A stretch of DNA of 64,000 nucleotides from Microbacterium sp. 3J1 (GCF_001049495.1 NZ_CDWI01000001.1:1-64000); one strand, 5' to 3'; positions 50,520 through 59,574 are shown, numbered from the stretch's first letter. Notes: generated from the sequence alone by a model not told the origin. Made by a program: numbers and translations.

Positions 50520-51373
50520 CCGAACCACCGGCCCGGCTCCGGCAGACGTCCGATCCGGATCATGATGCGGTAGGCGATCACCGAGACGGCCGCACCGGCG
50601 CAGATGACGAGCACGCCCTCCGGTGTGCCGTACGCGGCAGCGCCCTCGGGCCTCATCACGAGCAGACCGAGGATGACCCACGGCGCCACGGCGCCGAGCA
50701 CGGCCGCACCGCGGATCCACGACTGCCTCGCCTCCACCTCGCCGCGCAGGACGGCATCCGCGCGCACGGAGGCGGACAGGGCACGGAGGACGCTGCTGAG
50801 CTCGGTCCCACCGACCTGCCTCGCCATTCTGAGCGTCTCGATGATGCGGTCGGCGATCGGGTCCGCCAGCGTCGACTTCAGACGATCGAGGCTCGACTCG
50901 AAGCGCCCCGTCGCCCGAAGATCTCTCGCGAACACCGCGAACGCCGGTCGCATCATCGAGGGAGCGGAATCCGCCAGACTGGCCACGGCGTCGGGAAGGG
51001 AGAGGCCTACGCGGATCGACGCGATCAGAAGGTCGCACACGTCCGGCCACAGCTGCCGTCGCACCCGGCGCAGACGGAGGCGTCGAGACCTGAGGGTCAT
51101 GATCGGCGCGATACCACCACCGACGCCGGCGAGAGCAGCGAGCACCGGAATCCCGGTGGCCAGCCACACCGCAGACGCCGATACGAGGGCGACCGCCGAC
51201 ATGACGACCACGAGCATCCGCGGCGTCGCCGAACTGAACCCCGCTTCTTCGAGAGTGCGCGACAGCACTCCGTGTCGACGCGATCCTCGTTCATCGGCAC
51301 GCGGCGGCCACAGCCACGGCGACGCGCAGAGAAGCACGCCCGCGGCGAGCAGCGCACCCAGTAGAACGGTCAT
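50516..51373 (-). CDS. Type II/IV secretion F-domain protein (TadB-like)
   Basis: A 285-residue membrane platform protein with the T2SSF core LWPDVCDLLIASIRVGLSLPDAV and membrane segments at the N terminus, around 55-95 and at the end. The ATG at 51373 overlaps the tadA stop by 4 nt and is preferred over GTG at 51379. Confidence 0.87.
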   Translation of the reverse strand: MTVLLGALLAAGVLLCASPWLWPPRADERGSRRHGVLSRTLEEAGFSSATPRMLVVVMSAVALVSASAVWLATGIPVLAALAGVGGGIAPIMTLRSRRLRLRRVRRQLWPDVCDLLIASIRVGLSLPDAVASLADSAPSMMRPAFAVFARDLRATGRFESSLDRLKSTLADPIADRIIETLRMARQVGGTELSSVLRALSASVRADAVLRGEVEARQSWIRGAAVLGAVAPWVILGLLVMRPEGAAAYGTPEGVLVICAGAAVSVIAYRIMIRIGRLPEPGRWFG

Positions 51374-52557
51374 CGCCACCCTCCGACGGTTCGCAGGTCG
51401 GCCGGGCGGCGGTCGGAGCCCGCTTCCCCATACGCATACACCTGACGGGTCACGATGCGCCCGGCGACCACGTCACCGGTCGGCGCGACGACCTCCTGCA
51501 CACGTCGGATGCCGTCGACATCGCGCACGCAGTGCACGACGAGGTCCACGGAGGCGGCGAGAGAGGGAGCGACGAACGATCGGTCGATGTTCCGTCCGGC
51601 CAGCAGCGGGAGCATGGTGAGCTTGTCGAGCGCCTCGTCCGCCGAGTTCGCGTGCACGGTCGCCGCCCCGGGCACGCCCGTGTTGAGCGCCAGCACCAGG
51701 TCGAGCGCCTCGGCGTCGCGCACCTCGCCCACCACGAGCCGGTCGGGTCTCATACGCAGCGCCTCCTTCACGAGCCGTCGGAGGGTGATCTCCCCGGAGC
51801 CCTCGAGGCTCGTCTGGCGTCCCTGCAACGCGACGAGATCGGGACCCTGCACGGCGAGCTCGAACGTCTCCTCCACGGTGATGATCCGCTGGACGTCGGC
51901 GCACGACGCGAGCAGCGCGCCCAGGAAGGTCGTCTTGCCCGCGTGCGTCGCACCGGACACGACGACGCTCTTCCCGTCTCGCATCGCGCGCCGGAGCCGC
52001 TGTGCGAGGTCGAGCGGAAGCGAGCCGCTCTCCGTGAGCGCGTCGAGCGATCGGTAGCGCGGAATGAACTTCCTGATATTGACCGACCACCCGCCGCGGA
52101 CCACATCGGCGATCACCACGTGCAGCCGCGACCCATCGGGCAGCGAGGCGTCGACGAACGGCTGACCGATGTCCACCCGCCGCCCCGTGGACTGCAGCAT
52201 CCGCTCCACGAGATCGCGCAGCATCGCATCCGTCAACCGCAGCTCGAGACGCTGTGCCACGCCGTCCCTCGCGACGTGCACGCTCTCAGGGCCGTTGAGC
52301 CAGATCTCCTCGATGCCGGGATCGTCGAGCAGCGGCTGCAGCGCTCCGAAACCCGTCACCGCGGCCAGGACGTCACGGACGCACGCGGCTTCGTCCTCGA
52401 TGAGGGCCTCGCCGCGCGCCAGGGCCACGTCGTTGAAGCGACGGACCTCGGCGACGGCCACCGCGCGAGCGACCTCGGCCTCACTCGACGGATCGGTTCC
52501 CTCGCTGCGCAGTCGCTGCCGGACGCGCTCGGCGACGATGACGGCGGGCAGGAGCAT
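51370..52557 (-). CDS. tadA: Pilus/secretion ATPase (TadA/CpaF family)
   Basis: A 395-residue ATPase. An N-terminal helical domain is followed by FGALQPLLDDPGIEEIWLNGP, Walker A GATHAGKTT (the usual S/G before A is His), the Asp box TVEETFEL, Walker B RMRPDRLVVGEVRDAEAL and the His box ATVHANSADEAL. It powers assembly of the tight-adherence-type pilus or secretion system. It is first in a seven-gene operon with overlaps or short gaps. The upstream ATGCTC is duplicated, so the start could be two codons away. Confidence 0.92.
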   Translation of the reverse strand: MLLPAVIVAERVRQRLRSEGTDPSSEAEVARAVAVAEVRRFNDVALARGEALIEDEAACVRDVLAAVTGFGALQPLLDDPGIEEIWLNGPESVHVARDGVAQRLELRLTDAMLRDLVERMLQSTGRRVDIGQPFVDASLPDGSRLHVVIADVVRGGWSVNIRKFIPRYRSLDALTESGSLPLDLAQRLRRAMRDGKSVVVSGATHAGKTTFLGALLASCADVQRIITVEETFELAVQGPDLVALQGRQTSLEGSGEITLRRLVKEALRMRPDRLVVGEVRDAEALDLVLALNTGVPGAATVHANSADEALDKLTMLPLLAGRNIDRSFVAPSLAASVDLVVHCVRDVDGIRRVQEVVAPTGDVVAGRIVTRQVYAYGEAGSDRRPADLRTVGGWR

Positions 52558-52595
52558 CCGAGCATCCTCGCAAGATCAGCGAAGCGCTGTCGAAG

Positions 52596-52604
52596 TTATC
52601 CACA
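52596..52604 (+). promoter_or_regulatory. Perfect DnaA box TTATCCACA in the tad promoter region
   Basis: The consensus DnaA 9-mer lies 39 bp upstream of tadA. No DnaA box cluster or replication gene is nearby, so it is not an origin. DnaA titration or regulation of the tad operon is possible, or chance. Confidence 0.4.
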
Positions 52605-52660
52605 GGGTGGGGAGCTGTGCCTGCGGGCGGATGCTCAGCCACACAGGATCCCCCGGTCAG

Positions 52661-52666
52661 TAGACT
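52661..52666 (+). promoter_or_regulatory. -10 box TAGACT of tRNA-Leu
   Basis: TAGACT ends 11 nt before the mature tRNA 5' end, a normal distance for a tRNA promoter. Confidence 0.55.
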
Positions 52667-52677
52667 GTTCCCACCGC

Positions 52678-52759
52678 GCGGGAGTGGTGGAATTGGCAGA
52701 CACGCAGGATTTAGGTTCCTGTGCCCCAGGGCGTGTGGGTTCAAGTCCCACCTTCCGCA
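52678..52759 (+). tRNA. tRNA-Leu (anticodon UAG)
   Basis: A class II tRNA. The acceptor strand GCGGGAG pairs with CTTCCGC (one G-U). The D-arm TGGTGGAATTGGCAGACA, anticodon stem CAGGA/TCCTG around TTTAGGT (anticodon TAG), a short variable arm and the T-arm GTGGG-TTCAAGT-CCCAC are all visible. The 3' CCA is not encoded (CCG follows). Confidence 0.95.
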
Positions 52760-52824
52760 CCGATCAGTCGCGTGCTCGCGACCGATGTCTTAACCGCCGC
52801 ACAGCGCACTACGACGGGAAGTCC

Positions 52825-53595
52825 ATGCATCACGCCGCTCTCATCCCCTGGCTCGACCCCGCCACGATCATCGGGTCGGCGGGTCCGTGGGCTCTGCTCG
52901 TGGTGTGCTTCATCGTCTTCGCAGAGACCGGCCTGCTGGTCGGGTTCCTCCTCCCGGGCGACACCCTGCTGGTGATCTCCGGTCTGCTCTCCCACCCGAT
53001 CGCGGGCTCCGAGCACGGCGTGTTCGGCATCAACGTCTGGATCGTCGCACTCCTGATCGGTCTCTCGGCGTTCGTGGGTGGAGAGGTCGGATACCTCATC
53101 GGGCACAAGGGCGGACCGGCCGTGTTCGAGCGCAAGGAGTCGGGCCTCTTCAGCAAGAAGAACGTCGAGCGCACGAACGCGTTCTTCGAGCGGTTCGGCG
53201 GACTCACGGTCATCCTGGCCCGCTTCGTGCCGATCGTCCGCACCTTCGCGCCGGTCGCCGCGGGCGTCGGCCACATGCCCTGGCGCAAGTACACGCTCTA
53301 CAACCTCATCGGCGCCATCCTGTGGGGCTTCGGCCTCACGATGTTCGGCTACGCGATCGGGTTCATCCCGCCGGTGGCGGAGTTCGTCGAGAGCTACATC
53401 GACCTGATCCTCCTCGCGGCCGTCGGCGGCACGGCCCTCGTCACTCTGTGGCACTACCTCTCGGAGCGGCACAAGGCGAAGAAGGAACGCGCCGCCGGCG
53501 AGGGCGAGACGGATGCCGTCGAGGCCGAGGAGCTGGCGCTCGACCCCCAGGTGTTCGACCGGGCACCCGACTTCGACGGCGACGGCAAGCACTGA
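52825..53595 (+). CDS. DedA family membrane protein
   Basis: A 256-residue protein with about five membrane segments. DedA/SNARE-associated signature residues are in FAETGLLVGFLLPGDTLLVISG and the FERFGGLTVILARFVPIVRTFAPVAAGVGHM motif with its conserved Arg pair. Members act as lipid scramblases or flippases, for example for undecaprenyl phosphate. The C-terminal 50 residues are charged and cytoplasmic. GGGAAG lies 5 nt before the ATG. Confidence 0.9.
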   Translation: MHHAALIPWLDPATIIGSAGPWALLVVCFIVFAETGLLVGFLLPGDTLLVISGLLSHPIAGSEHGVFGINVWIVALLIGLSAFVGGEVGYLIGHKGGPAVFERKESGLFSKKNVERTNAFFERFGGLTVILARFVPIVRTFAPVAAGVGHMPWRKYTLYNLIGAILWGFGLTMFGYAIGFIPPVAEFVESYIDLILLAAVGGTALVTLWHYLSERHKAKKERAAGEGETDAVEAEELALDPQVFDRAPDFDGDGKH

Positions 53596-53611
53596 GCCCG
53601 ACGGCTGAGCG

Positions 53612-54475
53612 TCAGCCGGCCTTCTTCTTGCCGGCCGTCTTCTTCGGGGCGGCCTTCTTCTCCGAATCGTCCGCGTCCTCCGAGCGCGCCGCCTTCGAGC
53701 GTGCGACGCTGGCGCGCAGCGCCTCCATGAGGTCGATGACCTCGCCGCTCTTCGCATCGCCCTCATCGTCACCGAACGTATCGGCGACGTCGAACGTGTC
53801 TCCGGCGTCGATCTTCGCGTCGATGAGGGTGCGCAGCTCCTTCTGGTACTCGTCGACGAAGGACTCCGGATCGAAGTCCGCCGAGTAGCTGTCCACGAGC
53901 GATGACGACAGCTCGAGCTCCTTCTTCGAGATCCGCACGTCCTCGTCGAGCGACGGGAAGTCGGCCGCCCGCACCTCATCGGCCCAGAGGAGCGTCTGCA
54001 GCACCAGCACCTTGCCACGCACCCGCAGGGCGGCGAGCCGCGTCTTCTGCCGCAGGGTGAACCGGACGATCGCCGTACGATCGGTCTGCTCGAGCGTCTT
54101 GCGCAGCAGCACGTACGCCTTGGGCGACTGGGAATCCGGCTCGAGGTAGTAGGGCTTGTCGAGCGTCAGCAGGTCGACCTGGCCGGAGGGGACGAACTCG
54201 ACGACGTCGATCTCGCGACTCTTCTCCGAGGGCAGGGCGGCAAGATCGTCTTTCGTGAGCACGACGGTCTGGCCGCCGTCGACGTATGCGCGGTCGATGT
54301 CGGCGTACGCGACGGTCTCGCCGCACACCTCGCATGTGCGCTGGTACCGGATCCGCCCGCCGTCCTTGTCGTGCACCTGATGCAGCGACACGTCGTGGTC
54401 CTCGGTCGCGGAGTACACCTTCACCGGCACGTTCACGAGGCCGAAGGTCAGCGCGCCTTTCCAGATCGTTCTCAT
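53612..54475 (-). CDS. ku: Ku protein (non-homologous end joining)
   Basis: A 287-residue homodimeric DNA-end binder. The start MRTIWKGALTFGLVNVPVKVYSA is the family standard. A zinc-like pair (RTCEVCGE) and the ring core follow. A C-terminal tail of about 40 residues, rich in Lys/Ala (KKAAPKKTAGKKKAG), resembles extended Ku tails that bind DNA and recruit LigD. An ATG nine codons further up is open but adds residues no Ku has. It is divergent from ligD with 58 bp between them. Confidence 0.94.
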   Translation of the reverse strand: MRTIWKGALTFGLVNVPVKVYSATEDHDVSLHQVHDKDGGRIRYQRTCEVCGETVAYADIDRAYVDGGQTVVLTKDDLAALPSEKSREIDVVEFVPSGQVDLLTLDKPYYLEPDSQSPKAYVLLRKTLEQTDRTAIVRFTLRQKTRLAALRVRGKVLVLQTLLWADEVRAADFPSLDEDVRISKKELELSSSLVDSYSADFDPESFVDEYQKELRTLIDAKIDAGDTFDVADTFGDDEGDAKSGEVIDLMEALRASVARSKAARSEDADDSEKKAAPKKTAGKKKAG

Positions 54476-54521
54476 CGGACCAGTGAACACCAGCCGCACC
54501 ATCCGCTGCCACTCCCTTGAC

Positions 54522-54527
54522 TACGCT
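54522..54527 (+). promoter_or_regulatory. -10 box TACGCT, leaderless promoter of ligD
   Basis: TACGCT, then GGCGTC, then ATG at 54534. There is no ribosome binding site. Confidence 0.55.
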
Positions 54528-54533
54528 GGCGTC

Positions 54534-56537
54534 ATGGTTGCGGAGGCTCAGAACGTGCAGATCGACGGGCGTCGGCTCCGCGTGACGAACCTCGACAAGG
54601 TCGTCTATCCCGAATCGGGCACGACGAAGGGCGAGATCATCGCCTACTACACCGCGATCGCCCCCTACATCCTGCCGATGCTCGAGGGCCGGCCGGTGAC
54701 ACGCAAGCGCTGGGTCGAGGGCGTCGGAACCGCGGATGCGCCCGGAGACTCCTTCTTCACGAAGCAGCTCGAGCCCGGAGCACCGAGCTGGATCCCGCGC
54801 CAGGAGATCCGCCATTCCGACGGGCCGAAGGAGTATCCGCTCGTCGAGGACGTCCCGACCCTGGTCTGGCTCGCCCAGGTCGCAGCGATCGAGCTGCACG
54901 TGCCGCAGTGGCGCTTCGCGCCCGACGGGCTGCCCGGCAAGCCCGATCGCCTCGTGCTCGATCTCGATCCCGGGCCGGGGGTCGGTCTCGCGCAGTGCGC
55001 GGAGGTGGCGCGTATCGCTCGCACGCTGCTGTCCGGCATCGGTCTGGAACCGGTGCCGGTGACGAGCGGGAGCAAGGGAATCCATCTGTACGCGGCTCTG
55101 CCCGGACAGCAGACGAGCGACGAGATCTCGGCGGTGGTGAAGGAGATCGCGCGGCTCATCGAGAACGAGCATCCGGAACTCGCGACCAGCACGATGGCCA
55201 AGGTGGCGCGGGGCGGCAAGGTGTTCCTCGACTGGAGCCAGAACAACGGCAAGAAGACGACGATCTCGCCGTATTCACTGCGCGGTCGCGCACGCCCGTG
55301 GGCGGCTGCACCGCGAACGTGGGACGAGCTCGACGATCCCGAACTCGCGCACCTCGAGTTCGGGGAGGTGCTGGAGCGTGCGGAGTCAGGACTCGATCCA
55401 CTCGCACCGCTGCGCACCGGCTCGGCGTCCGAGTCGACGGCCCCTGCCGCTCCGGCGTCGACGGAGAAGGATGCTCCTCGGCAGATCGCTCGCATCTCGA
55501 CCCGACACCCGCGCGCCTCGGCAGCATCGGCGGCGTCCGCAGCCTCGATCAGCACCGCGCCCGCGACTGCGGCGACCCTCTCTCCGATGCTGGCCGAGAA
55601 CGGCACCCCCGCCATCGCCCGACGGCTGAGCTCGCCGTCCTGGGTCGAGGTCAAGTGGGACGGCATCCGTGCGGTCGGTACGTGGCGCGGAGGACGGATG
55701 CTGCTGCACGCCCGCAGCGGCACGGACATCACCGCACGCTACCCGGAGCTGACGGCCGACGGTGCACCCTTCCTGCCCATCGGCGACGCGGTGGTCGACG
55801 GCGAGATCGTCGCCTTCGACCGGCACGGCAGACCCAGCTTCTCGCTTCTGCAGAACAGGATGCACCTCACGCGCCCGCGCGAGATCGAGCGCGAGGTCGT
55901 GCGCACGCCGATCGTGTACATGGTGTTCGACCTGCTGCGTCTCGACGGGCATGACCTCACAGGTCTTCCACTGTCCCAGCGGCGGACGCTGCTGGAGGAC
56001 GTCATCGCCGATCTCGACGCCCCGGTCCGGGTGCCGCCGGTGTTCGACGACGTCGATGCCGCGCTGGCGGCGAGCGACGAGTTCGGACTCGAGGGGGTGG
56101 TCGTGAAGGATCCGTCGTCACGGTACCGCGCCGGCCAGCGCTCCCCCGCCTGGCTCAAGCTCAAGCACACCCGCATGCAGGAGGCGGTGATCGTCGGCAT
56201 CCGTCCCGGCCGTGGTGATCGTGAGGGCACTTTCGGGTCCCTCCTGCTCGCCGTCCCCGACGCGGTCGGTGCCCTCCGCTATGTCGGCAGGGTGGGATCG
56301 GGCTTCACCGAGCGGTCGCTGCGCGACCTGCTCACCCGTCTGGAGCCGCTCCGTGTGGACCGCGCGCCGCTCGACGGCGTGCCGTCGCTCGATGCCTCGG
56401 ACGCTCTCTGGGTGCGCCCCGAGCTCGTCGGCGAGGTCGAGTTCGCGAACTGGACCCCGGACGGAGTGCTGCGGCACGCGCGCTGGCGCGGACTCCGGCC
56501 TGACAAGACCCCCGACGACGTGGTGGTCGAGAGCTGA
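54534..56537 (+). CDS. ligD: ATP-dependent DNA ligase LigD, Pol-Lig architecture without PE domain
   Basis: A 667-residue NHEJ enzyme. The polymerase/primase domain (about 8-290) has metal-binding Asp143 and Asp145 in LDLDPG and Asp233 in FLDW. A low-complexity Ala/Ser linker (about 295-348) leads to the ligase domain (350-667): nucleotidyl-lysine Lys374 in EVKWDGIR, then GEIVAFD, LEGVVVKDPSSRY and WLKLK. No phosphoesterase domain is present, unlike Mycobacterium tuberculosis LigD (Pol-PE-Lig). With Ku it repairs double-strand breaks. Confidence 0.93.
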   Translation: MVAEAQNVQIDGRRLRVTNLDKVVYPESGTTKGEIIAYYTAIAPYILPMLEGRPVTRKRWVEGVGTADAPGDSFFTKQLEPGAPSWIPRQEIRHSDGPKEYPLVEDVPTLVWLAQVAAIELHVPQWRFAPDGLPGKPDRLVLDLDPGPGVGLAQCAEVARIARTLLSGIGLEPVPVTSGSKGIHLYAALPGQQTSDEISAVVKEIARLIENEHPELATSTMAKVARGGKVFLDWSQNNGKKTTISPYSLRGRARPWAAAPRTWDELDDPELAHLEFGEVLERAESGLDPLAPLRTGSASESTAPAAPASTEKDAPRQIARISTRHPRASAASAASAASISTAPATAATLSPMLAENGTPAIARRLSSPSWVEVKWDGIRAVGTWRGGRMLLHARSGTDITARYPELTADGAPFLPIGDAVVDGEIVAFDRHGRPSFSLLQNRMHLTRPREIEREVVRTPIVYMVFDLLRLDGHDLTGLPLSQRRTLLEDVIADLDAPVRVPPVFDDVDAALAASDEFGLEGVVVKDPSSRYRAGQRSPAWLKLKHTRMQEAVIVGIRPGRGDREGTFGSLLLAVPDAVGALRYVGRVGSGFTERSLRDLLTRLEPLRVDRAPLDGVPSLDASDALWVRPELVGEVEFANWTPDGVLRHARWRGLRPDKTPDDVVVES

Positions 56538-56541
56538 CGCC

Positions 56542-57462
56542 TCAGGCGTGATGCGGTTCGCAGTCCGACTGCTCGGCCGGCTCGATCTGGAACGTGGAGT
56601 GCGCGACGTCGAAGTGCTCGGCGAGGCACGCCTGCATATCGCTGAGCAGCGTCGTCGACCGCCCGTCCGCGAGCCAGGAGGGAGCGACGCTGACGTGCGC
56701 GCTGAAGACCGGGGCGCCGCGGGTCAGCTGCCACACGTGCACATCGTGCACACCGACCACGCCGTCGTACCCCAGCAGGTGAGTGCGGATGTCGCTCACT
56801 GCCGTCCCTTTCGGCGCGGACTCCGACAGGACGGAGAAGACCTCGCGCAGCAGGGCGATCGCCCGAGGGATGATCATGACGGCGATGAGCAGGGAGGCGA
56901 TCGCATCCGCCGGCATCCATCCCGTGGTGACGATCACGACGGCCGCCACGATGACCATGGCCGAGCCGATGAGGTCGCCCATCACCTCGAGGTAGGCGCC
57001 TCTGACGTTGATGCTCGTGCGCTGAGCGTGGCTGAGAAGCCATAGTGAGATCGCATTGGCGACGAGTCCGATGGCGGCGACGACGAGCATGAGACCACCG
57101 GCAACCTCCGTCTCGCCCGGGTCGAGGAGCCGGCCGATCGCCTCGACCCCGACCCAGCCGGAGAGCAGGATCAGGATGATCGCGTTGATGAGGGCACCGA
57201 ACACCTCGGCGCGCTGATACCCGAAGGTCCGCCGGTCATCGGCCGGTCGTGCCGCGACGGCGGCCGCGATCAGCGCGATCACGAGGGCTGACGCATCCGT
57301 GAACATGTGGGCCGCGTCTGCCAGCAGCGCCAGCGATCCGGTGAAGACGGCACCGACGATCTGCACGACCATGATCGTCCCCGTCAGGGTCAGCGAGATC
57401 GCCAGAAGGCGGCGATGACCGGCCGAGCGGATGCCGCCGGCGGCGGGCGCGTGATCGTGCAT
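56542..57462 (-). CDS. CDF family cation (zinc-type) exporter
   Basis: A 306-residue cation diffusion facilitator with six membrane segments. Metal site half 1 is LADAAHMFTD (HxxxD). Half 2 reads YLEVMGDLIGS, where many Zn CDFs have HVLGD, so Glu replaces His. A cytoplasmic domain (about 205-300, VHDVHVWQLT) and a His-containing tail (SDCEPHHA) follow. It is leaderless: TAGCCT ends 6 nt before the ATG. Zn or Co/Cd export is likely. Confidence 0.9.
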   Translation of the reverse strand: MHDHAPAAGGIRSAGHRRLLAISLTLTGTIMVVQIVGAVFTGSLALLADAAHMFTDASALVIALIAAAVAARPADDRRTFGYQRAEVFGALINAIILILLSGWVGVEAIGRLLDPGETEVAGGLMLVVAAIGLVANAISLWLLSHAQRTSINVRGAYLEVMGDLIGSAMVIVAAVVIVTTGWMPADAIASLLIAVMIIPRAIALLREVFSVLSESAPKGTAVSDIRTHLLGYDGVVGVHDVHVWQLTRGAPVFSAHVSVAPSWLADGRSTTLLSDMQACLAEHFDVAHSTFQIEPAEQSDCEPHHA

Positions 57463-57468
57463 GAGACC

Positions 57469-57474
57469 AGGCTA
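57469..57474 (-). promoter_or_regulatory. -10 box TAGCCT, leaderless promoter of the CDF exporter gene
   Basis: TAGCCT, then GGTCTC, then ATG on the minus strand. Confidence 0.55.
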
Positions 57475-57544
57475 GACCGGCTCACTCGACCGTCGGCGCG
57501 ATCTCTTGCAGTCGGGAATGGTGATGATTCTCAGTAGTCGAATG

Positions 57545-58120
57545 TCACGGCGTGCGCGAGTACTCGAGCACGACGCAGCCGTTGTCGAACGTCCGCGCAC
57601 GGTCGAGGTGGAACATCGTGGGCGCGAAGCCGTGGTTCACCATCGGTATCCCGGAGCCGGCGATCACCGGGTACTTCTTGACGATGAGCCGATCGATCTC
57701 ATCGAGCAGCGCACCCGCGAGCTCCGACCCGCCGGCGAGGTAGATGCCCAGGCCGTCCTCGGCTTTGAGCTCGCGGACCCGCGCGACCGGGTCGGTGCGC
57801 ACGGCCTCGACGTTCTCGGCCCCCGGGTCCCCGAGAGTGCGGCTGAACACCACGGTGCGGAGCTGTGCGTAGGGATCCCGCACCCCCTGCTGCAGGGCCG
57901 GTTCGTACGTGCGGCGACCCATCAGCACCGTGTCGAAGCGCGTCAGTCGCTCATCGATCCCGCCGCGACCGGCGCGGACGAAAGCGGGCTGGATGTCCGC
58001 GAGCTCGGCGCCGAGGAACTCGGCGAACTCCTCGGTGACCGGGTAGAAGTCGACCTCGTCCTCGGGGCCGGCGATGAAGCCGTCGAGGGTGACGCCGATG
58101 TAATAGGTGAGCTCTCGCAT
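57545..58120 (-). CDS. Dihydrofolate reductase-like (RibD C-terminal) protein
   Basis: A 191-residue protein. LTYYIGVTLDGFIAGPEDEVDF, DTVLMGRRTYEPA, VFSRTL and GIYLAGGSELAGALLDEID match the RibD-C/DHFR-like family of small NADPH reductases such as YwjB and YyaP. The physiological substrate is unknown. The ATG at 58120 is 6 nt after TTGACT and 29 nt after TTGACG, the best -35/-10 pair here. A 9+9 bp inverted repeat covers this promoter. Confidence 0.85.
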   Translation of the reverse strand: MRELTYYIGVTLDGFIAGPEDEVDFYPVTEEFAEFLGAELADIQPAFVRAGRGGIDERLTRFDTVLMGRRTYEPALQQGVRDPYAQLRTVVFSRTLGDPGAENVEAVRTDPVARVRELKAEDGLGIYLAGGSELAGALLDEIDRLIVKKYPVIAGSGIPMVNHGFAPTMFHLDRARTFDNGCVVLEYSRTP

Positions 58121-58130
58121 GCCGTCAGTC

Positions 58131-58166
58131 AACCACTACGCCTGAACCACGTCAAGGGTAGTGGTT
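58131..58166. promoter_or_regulatory. Inverted repeat AACCACTAC-N18-GTAGTGGTT
   Basis: Perfect 9 bp arms (58131-58139 and 58158-58166) lie between the rdgB stop and the reductase gene start. They overlap the presumed -35/-10 region of the reductase, which suggests an operator. A hairpin terminator for rph-rdgB is the alternative. Confidence 0.5.
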
Positions 58167-58179
58167 GGAGTTCGGCGTG

Positions 58180-58773
58180 TCAGAGCCTGGACAGCAGCGG
58201 CACCAGTTCCGCGAAGGCGCGCGCACGGTGCGAATGCGCCTGCTTCTCAGCATCCGAGAACTCTCCGACGGTCCGCTCTGCACCCTCCGACTGCCCGTCG
58301 GGGACGAAGATCGGGTCGTACCCGAACCCGCCGTCCCCCGACGCCGCGTGCGCGAGACGGCCCGGCCAGATGCCTTCGACCACGTGCTCGTCACCGTCCG
58401 GCGTCACGAGTGCGATCGTGGACGTGAAGTGCGCGGACCGATGCGGATCGACGATGTCGCGCAGCTGATCGAGAAGGAGTTCGAGATTGGCCGCGGCATC
58501 CTTCTTCTGCCCCGCCCAGTAGGCGGAGAACACGCCGGGGGATCCGCCCAGCACGTCCACGCAGATCCCCGAGTCGTCCGCAAGAGCCGCGAGGCCCGTG
58601 TGCGCCGACGCCGCGCGCGCCTTGATCAACGCGTTCTCCGCGAAGGTGACGCCGTCTTCGACCGGCTCCGGACCGTCATAGCCGACGACCTCGAGGTCGG
58701 GTCTCGTCGCGGCCACGATCTGCTGGAACTCCGCGACCTTGTGCGGATTGTGCGTGGCGAGGACGACCTTCAT
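58180..58773 (-). CDS. rdgB: Non-canonical purine NTP pyrophosphatase (RdgB/HAM1)
   Basis: A 197-residue house-cleaning enzyme that removes dITP and XTP. It begins [17 protein letters not shown] and shows FAENALIKARAA, ADDSGICVDVLGGSPGVFSAYWAG and the GFGYDPIFVPDG block. The ATG overlaps the rph stop by one base (TGATG). Confidence 0.95.
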   Translation of the reverse strand: MKVVLATHNPHKVAEFQQIVAATRPDLEVVGYDGPEPVEDGVTFAENALIKARAASAHTGLAALADDSGICVDVLGGSPGVFSAYWAGQKKDAAANLELLLDQLRDIVDPHRSAHFTSTIALVTPDGDEHVVEGIWPGRLAHAASGDGGFGYDPIFVPDGQSEGAERTVGEFSDAEKQAHSHRARAFAELVPLLSRL

Positions 58774-59507
58774 CAGCCGGCCAGAGCCGCCAGCTGGCGG
58801 TCCTTGAGGTCTGCGCACCCGGCGACCCCCAGCTCGAGCAGCGCGTCGAGCTCGCGCTTGTCGAACGGAGCGCCCTCGGCGGTGCCCTGCACCTCCACGA
58901 ACAGTCCGCGGCCGGTGACCACGATGTTCATGTCGGTCTCGGCGCGCACATCCTCGACATATGCGAGATCGAGCATGGGTTCACCGTCGATGATCCCCAC
59001 CGACACGGCGGACACCGAATCGCGCAGCGGCGTGGAGTTCTTGCCGATGAACTTCTTCTCTCGCCCCCACTCGATCGCGTCCGCGAGCGCGACGTACGCT
59101 CCGGTGATCGCGGCGGTCCGTGTTCCCCCGTCGGCCTGCAGCACGTCGCAGTCGATCACGATCGTGTTCTCGCCGAGAGCCTTGGTGTCGACGACCGCGC
59201 GCAGGGCGCGACCGATCAGGCGCGAGATCTCATGCGTGCGTCCGCCGATGCGGCCCTTCACGCTCTCCCGATCGTTCCGGCTGTTCGTCGCGCGGGGCAG
59301 CATGGAGTACTCGGCAGTGACCCAGCCCTTTCCCTTGCCCGTGAGCCAGCGTGGGACGCCATTGGTGAAGGATGCCGTGCAGAGCACCTTCGTCCCGCCG
59401 AAGCTGATGAGCGCGGAGCCCTCCGCGTGGCTGCTCCACCCTCGCTCGATGGTGATCTCGCGGAGCTGGTCGGTGGCGCGGCCGTCGACGCGGACGATGC
59501 TGGACAT
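58773..59507 (-). CDS. rph: Ribonuclease PH
   Basis: A 244-residue phosphorolytic exonuclease that trims tRNA 3' ends. Motifs include [46 protein letters not shown], the phosphate site near [16 protein letters not shown] and DSGVSVGI-type [15 protein letters not shown]. It is full length. Confidence 0.96.
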   Translation of the reverse strand: MSSIVRVDGRATDQLREITIERGWSSHAEGSALISFGGTKVLCTASFTNGVPRWLTGKGKGWVTAEYSMLPRATNSRNDRESVKGRIGGRTHEISRLIGRALRAVVDTKALGENTIVIDCDVLQADGGTRTAAITGAYVALADAIEWGREKKFIGKNSTPLRDSVSAVSVGIIDGEPMLDLAYVEDVRAETDMNIVVTGRGLFVEVQGTAEGAPFDKRELDALLELGVAGCADLKDRQLAALAG

Positions 59508-59574
59508 GGGTTTCCTTCGATTCGGGTGGATGGAGCGGATGCGGTGCGTGCGGTGCGGGTGTGGCGGCGCGGAA

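Noticed and set aside
52596..52604. DnaA box as part of a replication origin
   Set aside because: Only a single box, with no dnaA, dnaN or AT-rich unwinding region nearby.
53612..54502. Nine-residue N-terminal extension of Ku starting at ATG 54502
   Set aside because: Ku proteins begin at MRTIWKG-like sequence, and the extension matches nothing in the family.
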